NCBI GenBank assembly: GCA_021786295.1
Contig: JAJYNO010000026.1
Coordinates: forward strand, 62,001-126,000
DNA: 64,000 nucleotides
Source: a bacterium
GTDB lineage: Bacteria; Elusimicrobiota; Elusimicrobia; Elusimicrobiales; UBA9959
Direction of reading: 5' to 3'
The notes beneath the pieces were generated by a model. It searched no databases. It had not been told where the DNA came from and saw only the letters and a program-made list of their open reading frames with translations. Shown here piece by piece: positions 34,837 through 43,422 of this stretch. The translations under genes and the position numbers were made by a program. The number at the start of each line of letters is the position of its first letter. Within the stretch, counting starts at the first letter, position 1.

Positions 34837-36585
34837 CTACTTCTCGGTCATCGTGATGGACGTCATGTCGTCCACGGACGTGACCCCGGCCAGCACCTTG
34901 CGCCAGCCGCTGGCCCTCAGGTCCCAGGCTCCGCTCTTGGAGACGGCCTCGCGCAGCTTTGGGATATCGGCGTCCTTCGAGATGATGCGCTTCATCTCCT
35001 CGGTTATGAAGTAGACCTCGTAAATGGCCTTGCGGCCCTTGTAGCCCATGTTGCCGCACTTGGGACAGCCGCGGGCCTTGTAGAAGGTCAGGCGCGTCAG
35101 GTCAGGCAGCGGGTCGAGAATGGACTCCTTGGCGAACATGTCCAGCTCCGCCTGCGGAGGCCTGTAGGGGACCTTGCAGTCCGGGCACAGCACGCGGACG
35201 AGGCGCTGGGCCGCCACCAGCAGCAGCGTGCTGGCCAGCAGGTAGGGCTCGATCTCCATGTCGATCAGGCGGGGAATGGCCTCCAGCGCGCTGTTGGTGT
35301 GCAGCGTCGAGAGCACCAGGTGGCCGGTCATGGCGGCCTTCAGACAGGACTCGGCCGTCTCGTTGTCGCGCGTTTCGCCGACGAGGATCACGTCCGGGTC
35401 CTGGCGCAGGAAGGAGCGGAGGCCGCTGGCGAAGGTCAGGCCTATCTGCGGCTTGATCTGCACCTGGCTGATGCCCTCCATCTTGACCTCGACGGGGTCC
35501 TCCAGCGTCATGATGTTTATCTCGGGGGACTTTATCGTGTTCAGCACGGCGTTGAGCGTCGTAGTCTTGCCGGAGCCGGTCGGGCCGGTCAGCAGGATAA
35601 GGCCGTGCGGGGACTGGGCCGCCTTCAGGAAGTCCTCCTTCTGGCGCGGCTCGAAGCCGATCTTGTCCACGTTGAACTCGACGTTGCCCTTGTCGAGCAG
35701 ACGCATGACCAGTTTTTCGCCGAAGACCGTCGGGCAGATGCTGACGCGGGTCTCGATGTTGCGGTTCTGGTAGCGTATCGTGAAGCTGCCGTCCTGCGGC
35801 AGCCGGCGCTCGGAGATGTCGAGCTTGGAGAGGATCTTCACGCGCGAGATGATGGCGTCGAACAGTTCGGACTGCGGCGCGCTCCTCTCGTAGAGCGAGC
35901 CGTCTATGCGGAAGCGCAGGGCGACCTTCTCGTCGTACTTCTCCAGGTGGATGTCCGAGGTCCGCTCTGCTATGGCCTGCTTTATCATCGCGTTGACGAG
36001 CTTTATGGACTGCGCGCCCTTGGAATCGCCTATGATGATCTTGTCCAGGTCCAGTTTGCCGTCGGCGGTCATCACGTCGGCGTCGGAGCCGCCCTCGCCG
36101 CCCTCGCCGCCGCCCTTGTCCAGCACCTTGTCTATCAGGCTGCCCTGGCCGGCGTAGAAGACGTCTATGACCTTCAGGATCTGCGCCTTCGTGGAGACGA
36201 ACGGCGTGATCTCCATGCCGGAGACCAGTTTCAGGTTGTCCAGCAGCAGGATGTTGGCCGGGTCCGTCATCGCGGTGGCCAGCGTATTGTTCTCTATGAA
36301 CAGCGGAACCACGGCGTTCTCGCGGGCGAACTTCTCCGGGATCAGTTTCTCAAGCCCCTGCGTCTTCTCCGGGATCAGGATCTGGTTCTCGCGCGAGGCG
36401 TACGGAATGCCCATCTGCTTGCCCAGCGCCTGCGCCACCTGCTCCTCGGTGGCGTAGTGCAGCTTGACCAGGGCCTCGCCTATCAGGCAGGGCTGCTGCT
36501 GCTGGAACTTAAGGGCTTTCTGGAGCTGTTCTTCGGTGATCCATTTAGCCTGGATCATTATCTCGCCGAGGAGTTTCTGTGCCAT
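34837..36585 (-). CDS. pilB: Type IV pilus assembly ATPase PilB (GspE family)
   Basis: 582 residues. An N-terminal MshEN-like domain (1-150, with LGEIMIQAKWITEEQLQKAL) precedes an acidic Gly-rich linker (about 155-170). ATPase core: Walker A GPTGSGKT (334-341), Walker B region VILVGETRD, HTNSA histidine box, and the zinc-binding cysteines C467, C470, C507, C510. The tetracysteine marks the extension (PilB/GspE) rather than retraction (PilT) ATPase. No pilT is in the window. Located between the secretin and pilC genes. Confidence 0.95.
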   Translation of the reverse strand: MAQKLLGEIMIQAKWITEEQLQKALKFQQQQPCLIGEALVKLHYATEEQVAQALGKQMGIPYASRENQILIPEKTQGLEKLIPEKFARENAVVPLFIENNTLATAMTDPANILLLDNLKLVSGMEITPFVSTKAQILKVIDVFYAGQGSLIDKVLDKGGGEGGEGGSDADVMTADGKLDLDKIIIGDSKGAQSIKLVNAMIKQAIAERTSDIHLEKYDEKVALRFRIDGSLYERSAPQSELFDAIISRVKILSKLDISERRLPQDGSFTIRYQNRNIETRVSICPTVFGEKLVMRLLDKGNVEFNVDKIGFEPRQKEDFLKAAQSPHGLILLTGPTGSGKTTTLNAVLNTIKSPEINIMTLEDPVEVKMEGISQVQIKPQIGLTFASGLRSFLRQDPDVILVGETRDNETAESCLKAAMTGHLVLSTLHTNSALEAIPRLIDMEIEPYLLASTLLLVAAQRLVRVLCPDCKVPYRPPQAELDMFAKESILDPLPDLTRLTFYKARGCPKCGNMGYKGRKAIYEVYFITEEMKRIISKDADIPKLREAVSKSGAWDLRASGWRKVLAGVTSVDDMTSITMTEK

Positions 36586-36640
36586 AGTTATTCGCCGGCC
36601 GAGAGGGCCGCTTCCGGACCGAGCCCCGGTCCCGGCGGAA

Positions 36641-38425
36641 CTAGTCCACCAGGATCGTCGGGGTTATGAAGATCACCAGGTCGGTGTTCGTGCGATTCTC
36701 GCTGACGCTGGTGAACAGCCACCCGATTATCGGTATGTAACCGAGCAGCGGGACCTTGCGGATCGTCTTGTTCTCCGTGGAGGAGAGCATGCCGCCGATG
36801 ACCACGGTCTGGCCGTTCTTGACCCGCACCATCGTTGAGGCGCCGCGGCTGACCGGGTCGTAGACCGTCTGCCCGTTGACGGTAACCGCCGAGGCCACCG
36901 CGTTGGAGTAGGCGGGCTGGACCGACATCGTTATGTAGCCGTCCTTGTTGACCTGCGGGGTGACCTTGAGCGTCAGGCCGATGCGGCGGCGCTCGACCCC
37001 GGTGGAACTGCTGCCGACCGAGCCGCCAGCGGAGGAGAGCGTGCTGGTGGTGCCCATCGCGGCGTCCTGCGAGATGGCTATCACCGCGGTCTTGTTGTTC
37101 ATCGCCACGATCTTGGGCTTGCCCAGGTACCGGGCCTCGCCGCGGGAGACCAGGGCGCGGAACACGGCCTGGAGCTGCGCGAGGCTGAAGATGCCGTAGT
37201 AGACGCCCTTAGAGCTCTGCTGGCCGGTGGAAAAGATAGGGTTTATGCTGGAGGCGCCGCCGCCGCTGCTGCTGCTGCTGCCGCTGCTGCCGCCGGAGGA
37301 ACTGGCGCTCCCTATGTCGGTGGTGTCGGGGAAGAACTGCTTCCACGAATTGCCGGAAAAGAAGCCGGGGCGCAGGCCGTAGTCGGTCAGGCGGGCCGGA
37401 CCGGCGAAGTAGGCCATCTCGCCGCGCGAGCCGCCCCACTCTATGCCCAGCTCGTTGGTGCGGTCCGTGTTGATCTCCACTATCTGGGCCTCGATCAGTA
37501 TCTGCGGGGCCTTCTTGTCCAGCTCGGAGATGATCTGCTCCACCTGCGGGAAGACCTCAGGCACGTCGGTGATTATCAGCGTGTTGGTGCGCGGGTCCGT
37601 GGCCAGCGTGCCGTATTTTTTTGTCAGCACGCTGCGGATTATCTTGATGATCGGGATGGAACTGTCGGAGCCGGAATTGGAGTTGGAACCGGACTGCTGG
37701 CCGCCGCCGGAACTGCCGGGCATGGAGCCGCCGCCCTGCTGCGACATGTCGTTGCCGGAGGAGACGTCCTGCGAGGTGATGGCCGCTATGTCCTGGCTAA
37801 GGGAGTCGAGCGGGATCAGCGGGATATAGTTCAGAGTGTAGATCTTGGTTATCAGGTTGGGCGCGTTGGCCGAACGCTTCTGCACGACGTAGGTATTGCT
37901 CTTGCCGATGCGCTGGTAGGTGAGCCCCTTGACGCGCAGCAGCAGTTCAAGCGCCTCGCGGACCGTGGTCTTCCGCAGGAAGACCGTCACGGTCTTCTTC
38001 TCGAGGCCCTCGGTTATTATGAAGTTCACCTTGGACTGCGCGGAGATGACGTCCAGGAAGGTGGAAAGCGGGGCCTCCTTGAGGCGTATCGGACCGATCT
38101 TGCGGTCGAGCGGGGAGGTGTTCTCGGAGTCCTCGTACATCGGAGGCTCCTGAGGGGTCCCCCCGCCGACCTGCACGGAGCTTATCGGCGTCCCGGGGGT
38201 CTGGGCCTGCGGCATGGTAGAGGGCGGGGCCGCGTCGGAGGAGGAGCCGCTGTCGAGTATAGGGCCGCCTTCGTCGCCGCCGGAAGGGCCCTGGAGGTCC
38301 TGGGCGAAGCTCCTGTCGGATGACGACTGGGAGGAGGATCCGGTCTGCGCGAAGAGCGGGACTGCCTGGAAGAGCAGCGGTTCGGCCGCAAGGGCCAGCG
38401 AGAGTAGGATGCGAATGCTTTTCAT
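36641..38425 (-). CDS. pilQ: Secretin PilQ/GspD family outer-membrane channel
   Basis: 594 residues from ATG at 38425, which has a strong GGAGGAG ribosome site; the frame extends 21 codons upstream without one. Signal peptide ends near LFQAVPLFAQ. Order: Ser/Asp-rich linker, a STN-like domain (PIRLKEAPLSTFLDVISAQ), N0/N1 domains with TLIITDVPEVFPQVEQII, then the secretin core with VPLLGYIPIIGWLF and the terminal strand DLVIFITP. Low-complexity Ser/Gly stretches occur at about residues 245-265 and 375-395 (DNA 37255-37305 is a GCC/GCT-rich triplet tract). Part of the PilMN-O-P-Q set. Confidence 0.93.
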   Translation of the reverse strand: MKSIRILLSLALAAEPLLFQAVPLFAQTGSSSQSSSDRSFAQDLQGPSGGDEGGPILDSGSSSDAAPPSTMPQAQTPGTPISSVQVGGGTPQEPPMYEDSENTSPLDRKIGPIRLKEAPLSTFLDVISAQSKVNFIITEGLEKKTVTVFLRKTTVREALELLLRVKGLTYQRIGKSNTYVVQKRSANAPNLITKIYTLNYIPLIPLDSLSQDIAAITSQDVSSGNDMSQQGGGSMPGSSGGGQQSGSNSNSGSDSSIPIIKIIRSVLTKKYGTLATDPRTNTLIITDVPEVFPQVEQIISELDKKAPQILIEAQIVEINTDRTNELGIEWGGSRGEMAYFAGPARLTDYGLRPGFFSGNSWKQFFPDTTDIGSASSSGGSSGSSSSSGGGASSINPIFSTGQQSSKGVYYGIFSLAQLQAVFRALVSRGEARYLGKPKIVAMNNKTAVIAISQDAAMGTTSTLSSAGGSVGSSSTGVERRRIGLTLKVTPQVNKDGYITMSVQPAYSNAVASAVTVNGQTVYDPVSRGASTMVRVKNGQTVVIGGMLSSTENKTIRKVPLLGYIPIIGWLFTSVSENRTNTDLVIFITPTILVD

Positions 38426-38449
38426 AACTCCTCCGTTCAGGGTCCTCTT

Positions 38450-38455
38450 ATTATA
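38450..38455 (-). promoter_or_regulatory. -10 box (TATAAT) for pilQ, with ordinary leader
   Basis: Minus-strand TATAAT, giving a start near 38443 and an 18-base leader that contains GGAGGAG before the ATG at 38425. It contrasts with the leaderless promoters elsewhere in the window. Confidence 0.5.
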
Positions 38456-38484
38456 CGTTAACCGGCGCCGGCAAGCCAGCCCGG

Positions 38485-39270
38485 TCACCTCATGACCTTG
38501 CGGAACCTTTTGCCCCTGTACTCGCAGAGCACGTAGTCAGGCCCCACCTTCAGGATCTTTATGCCGCGCACAGTCTGGCCGGCCCTGTACATATCGCCGT
38601 TGATGATCGCGGCCGTGCCGACTATGCCCTGCAGCGAGATCAGGGTCTCCGGCCCCGGCGGCCGGCGGCGTATCTCCGCCAGGCGCTGCTGCCTCTCCTC
38701 CTGAAGACGCTGGTACTCCTGTTCCCGGATCTTGCGGTAATCATCAGGCGTGAGGGTAGGGTCCCTAGTGCTCTTCGGGTCGTAATAAGAAACCGGCTGC
38801 GGCGCGGTTGAAATCCTCACCGGCAGGGAATCGGCCCCGGACCCCTGCGGAGCGGGGGCGGGAGCCGGCCTGGACGCCGGGCCGGGCGACGCCGCCGGCC
38901 TGGCGTCCGGAACCGCCTTGGCCGCCGGAGGGACGGCTGCGGCCGGCCCGGGGGACGGCTGCACGGCGGGAGAGGGAGCCTGGGAAGCGGGCGCGGCCTT
39001 GAACGCCGGCTCCGCCGGGGCGGCGGCGGTCTGGCTGGAGACGGCGGCGGCAGCGGCCGGAACGTTCCCGGCCGGCTGCGGCGCGGCGGAGGGCGGAGCG
39101 GCCGCGGCGGGGGCCGACGCCGGGAAGACGTCCGTGGTCACCGGTCCGCGGGTAATCTCCGTGGAGGCCTGCTGCCGGCTCTTGCTCCACCAGTTGTAGA
39201 AAAGGAAGGACGGCACCGCCAGGACCGCGGCCAGGAGGAGCCAGCCAAGAATGGAAGAGAAGCTCTTCAT
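38485..39270 (-). CDS. PilP-like pilus lipoprotein/anchored protein with Ala/Pro-rich linker
   Basis: 261 residues from ATG at 39270, which overlaps the pilO stop by four bases. One N-terminal membrane helix (ILGWLLLAAVLAVPSFLFYNWW), an Ala/Pro-rich linker of about 120 residues, then a charged helical stretch (REQEYQRLQEERQQRLAEI) and a small C-terminal beta domain (ISLQGIVGTAAIINGDMYRAGQTV). The C-terminal domain recalls PilP/GspC-type HR domains that dock on the secretin. It lacks a lipobox, unlike most PilP proteins. Position directly before pilQ supports the call. Confidence 0.75.
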   Translation of the reverse strand: MKSFSSILGWLLLAAVLAVPSFLFYNWWSKSRQQASTEITRGPVTTDVFPASAPAAAAPPSAAPQPAGNVPAAAAAVSSQTAAAPAEPAFKAAPASQAPSPAVQPSPGPAAAVPPAAKAVPDARPAASPGPASRPAPAPAPQGSGADSLPVRISTAPQPVSYYDPKSTRDPTLTPDDYRKIREQEYQRLQEERQQRLAEIRRRPPGPETLISLQGIVGTAAIINGDMYRAGQTVRGIKILKVGPDYVLCEYRGKRFRKVMR

Positions 39271-39881
39271 CTCGCCCCCGCCGCGCCAGAGCCGGCTGAT
39301 TTGGGAAAAACCGTCGCGATCGTGAACGACACCTTCACCGTCCCGGGCCTGGAATCGTCCCGGTTTATGCTGAGATCGGTCAGGTGCACGAAAATAGGGG
39401 AATTCTCCATGTCCGCCAGCCATTTGCCGAACTGGGCGTAGGTCGTGGTGGCGGAGACCGGCCTGGAGGCCACTACATAGGCGCCGACCTCTGTCTCGTT
39501 CTGCGCGCCCTGGGAATCGATGGACACCCCGACTTTCCTGGCGCTGTCGTTTATCAGGTAGCTGAGCCAGTCCGCCTTGTCCTTGAGGAGCGGCAGCTTC
39601 CGCTGCATGGCCATCAGCCGCGTTTTAGCGTCGTTATAGTCGTCGGCGTACAGCGCCACGGCCTTCATCCCCTCTATGCGGCGCTGGGTGCGGCTCAGGG
39701 TTGAGGAGAGCGGGCTGTAGACCCCGGCGTAAAGCACCAGCAGGGAGGGCACGGCTATCATCAGCGGTTTCTTGAAAGGGGTTATGCCCTTCTCCCCGTA
39801 GATTATGAGGATATCTGACACCATGTCCCTGAAGTAGGACCTGATCTTTTCCGCGGCATCGGCCGCCGTTATGGAAGCCAT
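39267..39881 (-). CDS. pilO: PilO-like pilus alignment protein
   Basis: 204 residues. Short cytoplasmic start, one helix (LMIAVPSLLVLYAGVY), a coiled-coil (LSRTQRRIEGMKAVALYADD) and a ferredoxin-like C-terminal domain ending in VSFTIATVFPKS. This matches PilO, which with PilN and PilP links the inner-membrane platform to the secretin. Between the PilMN fusion (3-base gap) and the PilP-like gene (4-base overlap). Confidence 0.85.
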   Translation of the reverse strand: MASITAADAAEKIRSYFRDMVSDILIIYGEKGITPFKKPLMIAVPSLLVLYAGVYSPLSSTLSRTQRRIEGMKAVALYADDYNDAKTRLMAMQRKLPLLKDKADWLSYLINDSARKVGVSIDSQGAQNETEVGAYVVASRPVSATTTYAQFGKWLADMENSPIFVHLTDLSINRDDSRPGTVKVSFTIATVFPKSAGSGAAGAR

Positions 39882-39884
39882 ATC

Positions 39885-41450
39885 CTATTTCCTCTTATAG
39901 CTGCAGACGATAGTGAACCCGCTGGTGTCCATGGGCTGGGCCGAGGCGCCGCCGCCGATATTGCCGGTGTTGACGCTTTCGCCCATCGTGTTGTCCATGG
40001 TGCCGAAGGGAGGAGAGTATATCTTGAACTCCTTGGACTTCTTGAGCGCGTCCATGAAAGCGTTCACGAGATGTATCTTGGCCTGCCCGCTCAGGAAGGT
40101 CCCCCCGGAGATGGTGAACTGTTTTTCCGGGGCCTGCCCCTGGGAGACGGAGAACGGGCTGGAATAGCTGATGACCGTCACCCAGAGGTCCTGCGGGATG
40201 TTGTCCGCTATGGCCTGGAGCTTGGGAGCCACAGGGTCATTATCGGAGACAAGGTCCTTGAGCAGGTCCGCGTTGTTCTGCATGGCGACCAGTCTGGTAT
40301 GGACCATTTCCGCGTCGGAGTCGGAGAGCTCCGGCGCGACCATGAGCTTGCTGCGCAGGGAGGCGGCCGTAGAGGAGGCCATGTAAAGCCGCACCTGGGC
40401 CATGATGGAAAGCAGCAGCAGCATGCCGCCCAGCAGGAAGGTAACCACCCAGACGTAGGTCTGGACCTTCTTCTCCAGCGTGGCAGCCGTGCTGAGGCCG
40501 GATATGTCGGGAAGCGCAGGGCCCGGGGCCCGCCCGCGCAGGGCGGCGGCGCAGGAGAGCAGCGAGGCGGAGTCGTTATCCTTCAGCCCGCAGAGCGCGG
40601 AGGCGTTCCAGGCGGAGACCTTGATCGGCTCGGCCTCCTTGGCGGCCAGGTTCTGCCAGACCTCGAGCCCGTCGCCGCTGAGCATTATCTCCTTGTATTC
40701 CTTTCCTCCGACGTAGCGGTCCACGAACTGCACCGCGCCCTTGATATCCAGGCGTTTCCGCTCGCTCATCGCGCCGCCGGAGTCGGATTCCGTCTCCCGG
40801 TAGAGCACCGGGGCGCCGGAGTGGGAGAAGAGCATCGCGCTGGAGTTGCCGCTGAAATGCACGTAGCCCCTTGCGTCGTGGTCCTTCTGGTCGAGCAGGC
40901 CGAAAAGGCGCTCCATCGAAAGCGGGGAGGTCTCGACGCCAGCCAGAGCAAGCCCCGCCGATTTCAGGGTCTCGGAGATGAACTCCACGCTCTTGCGCTG
41001 CGTGAGGCCGAACAGCACGCCCAGCTTTTTGCCGCCTTCCGCCGGCAAGGCCTTGAAATCGTAAACGACCTCCTCGAAGGAGACAGGGATGTATTTCTTG
41101 GACTCCAGCGGGATGGACTTGTTCCAGAACCTGCGGTCCACGGCCGGCATCACGAAATAGCGCAGTATCGCGAACTGCGGGGACAGAGTGACCACGGCGG
41201 AGGAGGTCTCCCATTTCACCTTCTTCACGGCCTGCGCGAAAGGCGCGACCCACGGAGCCTTCTCGCTGAAGAACTCGTGGTTCAGGGAGAGCGGGCGCAG
41301 CATGCCCTCCTTCACGGGGAACCCCGTGGGGAACTTTATCAGGTGCTCGGGCTCCGGCTTGGAATCCTTACCGAGCTTGACCTGGGAAATGCAGATCTCC
41401 TTCGGGGAGATATAAATGCCCAGGTTGTTGCGCCCCTCCGGTTTAGACAT
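39885..41450 (-). CDS. PilM-PilN fusion protein
   Basis: 521 residues. Residues 1-310 follow the actin-like PilM/GspL cytoplasmic domain (NLGIYISPKEICISQVKLG, IPLESKKYIPVSFEEVVYDF, VETSPLSMERL). A membrane helix at 332-356 is followed by a periplasmic coiled-coil and a ferredoxin-like domain as in PilN. PilM and PilN are normally separate proteins that interact through the PilN N-terminus; here they are one chain, as in GspL of type II secretion. Start ATG at 41450 follows TAAAAT by 8 bases. First gene of the PilMN-O-P-Q-B-C run. Confidence 0.85.
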   Translation of the reverse strand: MSKPEGRNNLGIYISPKEICISQVKLGKDSKPEPEHLIKFPTGFPVKEGMLRPLSLNHEFFSEKAPWVAPFAQAVKKVKWETSSAVVTLSPQFAILRYFVMPAVDRRFWNKSIPLESKKYIPVSFEEVVYDFKALPAEGGKKLGVLFGLTQRKSVEFISETLKSAGLALAGVETSPLSMERLFGLLDQKDHDARGYVHFSGNSSAMLFSHSGAPVLYRETESDSGGAMSERKRLDIKGAVQFVDRYVGGKEYKEIMLSGDGLEVWQNLAAKEAEPIKVSAWNASALCGLKDNDSASLLSCAAALRGRAPGPALPDISGLSTAATLEKKVQTYVWVVTFLLGGMLLLLSIMAQVRLYMASSTAASLRSKLMVAPELSDSDAEMVHTRLVAMQNNADLLKDLVSDNDPVAPKLQAIADNIPQDLWVTVISYSSPFSVSQGQAPEKQFTISGGTFLSGQAKIHLVNAFMDALKKSKEFKIYSPPFGTMDNTMGESVNTGNIGGGASAQPMDTSGFTIVCSYKRK

Positions 41451-41458
41451 AAATATTT

Positions 41459-41464
41459 ATTTTA
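41459..41464 (-). promoter_or_regulatory. -10 box (TAAAAT) 8 bases before pilMN
   Basis: Minus-strand TAAAAT within an AT-only stretch; start of RNA would be one or two bases before the ATG at 41450. Probably the main promoter of the pilus alignment genes. Confidence 0.5.
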
Positions 41465-41494
41465 CAATAATAGGCCGTCAGTTGCGACAGAGCG

Positions 41495-43300
41495 TCACTG
41501 TCCCACGGCCAGTTTTATATCCACCATCGGCTTCGTGGCCTCGGTGACCTTCGACGAAAGCTGCATACGGGAGCGGTCTATCTTGTATTTCTCGGCGAGC
41601 CTGTCCGCGACCTTGTTCACGCGGCTCTGAGCCACCGCGGCGGCGTCGGCCTCCCCGGAATAGGCGAAGCCGGTAAGCTGAATTCTGGCCATCGGGTAAT
41701 ATCCCATGGTCTCGGCTACCTGCTCCAGCCTCTTCTCGCTGGCGCTGGTCAGGGCGTTCCGGTCGGTGAAGAATATCCTGTAGCTCACCTGCCCGGACAT
41801 TTGGCCAGGCTTCTCCGCGGCGGGATCCTCCCCCGCGGCGGGCGCTGGCGACGCACGCTTGGGCTTGCGGACGGCGGAAGGACGGAACTTTCTTGGCGGA
41901 TATTTCTTGTGGATCTTGCCGCGCTTCAACAGCTTGCCCGAAGTCCCCCCTCTCTTACCGCCTTTGGCCAGGGACCTGCTCTTCAGGCCCGTCGCCGCCA
42001 CGCTCTCCTTCTGCGCCGGCTGACGGGCCGCAGCTGCGCGCATAGCCGCCTCCTCCTGAGGCGTCGGACGGACCAGCAGCCAGCGGCTGAGGCTCGTCGC
42101 CTGCCCCTGCGGATCGGCCGCGGTCACGGTGAACATATAGCGTCCCGAAGGATAGGCGGGACCGAAGAACTTCCTGCGGCCGTTCCAGTAGCTCTGGTTG
42201 TACATAGGCCCCGAGCCGGAGACCTCCTGCAGCAGCAGCCGGCTGCCGTCCGCGCGGATCTCGAATATCTGGAACTTCCAAGTCGGAGTGCCTGCCGGCG
42301 ACTGGAAGACGGAGAATTCGACTATGGACCCTTCGTTCTTATAGACCGAGATGGCCGTCGGATAGACGCCGAGAGACACCCGCGGGCCTTTGGTCGTCAT
42401 GTCGGCGCTGTCTTCCAGGCGGGGGTGCTTGTCGTAATTGAATAATATGATGATACCGCTTATGTTCGTCAGTTCCGAGGGATATTGCACATCGGAGCCG
42501 GTCAGATTGACGTTAAGACGGGCTTTCGAGATGCCGCGGGACTCCAAGTAGGAGTCGATGGCGAGCGCCTTGCGGATGCTCTGTATCTTCATCTCCCCTT
42601 CCGTGGCCCCGTCGGGAAGTATCATGATATTGGCCTTGCCCAGGGTGAACAGCAGGCCGGAGAGCATCGAGAGCATGTTCTCCGAGCCGGGACGGAAACT
42701 CGTGTCCCCGGAGAAGAAGTAAGCGGGGTCCAGCGTCAGGGCTACAGGCATTCCGTCCGAGCCCATATATACCTGCACGGGCCGCGAGCGTCCCAGCGCA
42801 AGCAGCAGGTCGCGGCGCATGGCGGAGATCCTCTCCGCGATCCTCGCGGTGGCCCGCTCGCGCTGCGCCGCGTCGTCGTCGCCCGGCTGGGGCTGTCCTT
42901 CGTCCCCGGATGCGGCGGCGGCTGGGTAGCCGAGCGGCGCCGCTTTCTGGGTCTCTACCGCAGGAGCGGCGACCTCGCTCAGGGCCGTAGGCTCCGCGCC
43001 CCTGTCCTTCACGCTGGGCACACCGCTGTTCATGCGGAGCGTTATCTTGGAAATATATTCGTTGGCCAGCGCCTTCTCGGAAGGACTCCCCTTCACGAGG
43101 ATGTCCATGAACCTGTCCATAGCCTCCGAATCCTGGCCGTTGTTATAGAGCCGTATGGCCTGCTCCATGGCGCGGCTGGAAGCCCCGGCGGACTGGGCGC
43201 AGAGGTCATTCGGCAGCCTGCCGGAAACCGCGAAAAGCAGGACCAGAGCTGACGAAAAAGCGATCTTCAGAACTGCATTGGTTTTCATGACGCGATCCAT
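41495..43300 (-). CDS. OmpA-like exported protein with basic linker
   Basis: 601 residues. Signal peptide (KIAFSSALVLLFAVSGRLP), a short helical region that may hold one TPR-like unit (AIRLYNNGQDSEAMDRFMDI), a first OmpA-like module (DPAYFFSGDTSFRPGS...LNVNLTGSD), an Ig-like beta region (GRYMFTVTAADPQGQ), a Lys/Arg-rich linker and a second OmpA-like module at the C-terminus (RIQLTGFAYSGEADAAAVAQ, RVNKVADRL). Such modules bind peptidoglycan. Located between the TPR/ligase genes and the pilus genes; it may anchor a surface machine. Alternative ATG at 43288 four codons in. No close family recognised. Confidence 0.75.
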   Translation of the reverse strand: MDRVMKTNAVLKIAFSSALVLLFAVSGRLPNDLCAQSAGASSRAMEQAIRLYNNGQDSEAMDRFMDILVKGSPSEKALANEYISKITLRMNSGVPSVKDRGAEPTALSEVAAPAVETQKAAPLGYPAAAASGDEGQPQPGDDDAAQRERATARIAERISAMRRDLLLALGRSRPVQVYMGSDGMPVALTLDPAYFFSGDTSFRPGSENMLSMLSGLLFTLGKANIMILPDGATEGEMKIQSIRKALAIDSYLESRGISKARLNVNLTGSDVQYPSELTNISGIIILFNYDKHPRLEDSADMTTKGPRVSLGVYPTAISVYKNEGSIVEFSVFQSPAGTPTWKFQIFEIRADGSRLLLQEVSGSGPMYNQSYWNGRRKFFGPAYPSGRYMFTVTAADPQGQATSLSRWLLVRPTPQEEAAMRAAAARQPAQKESVAATGLKSRSLAKGGKRGGTSGKLLKRGKIHKKYPPRKFRPSAVRKPKRASPAPAAGEDPAAEKPGQMSGQVSYRIFFTDRNALTSASEKRLEQVAETMGYYPMARIQLTGFAYSGEADAAAVAQSRVNKVADRLAEKYKIDRSRMQLSSKVTEATKPMVDIKLAVGQ

Positions 43301-43366
43301 GCGGAACGTTCTTCTTGCGTTATATTTAAACTTTTTCTGTTTGCCTAATTATTGCAGGATTGTTAC

Positions 43367-43390
43367 AAAAAAGAGCCCCCCTCCGGGGGT
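43367..43390 (-). terminator. Rho-independent terminator after the O-antigen-ligase genes
   Basis: On the minus strand a CCCCC/GGGGG stem with a small GGA loop is followed by CTCTTTTTT. It lies about 35 bases beyond the stop at 43423 and upstream of the OmpA-like gene. Confidence 0.75.
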
Positions 43391-43422
43391 ACTCCGGCGG
43401 GAGAGGCTGAGCGGAGCGCGCC

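Noticed and set aside
33479-36669. Long plus-strand frames across pilC and pilB
   Set aside because: Both are shadows of well-conserved minus-strand genes with complete motifs.
37255-37305. Triplet repeat as a functional repeat element
   Set aside because: It is a low-complexity Ser/Gly linker in the secretin, common in this family.
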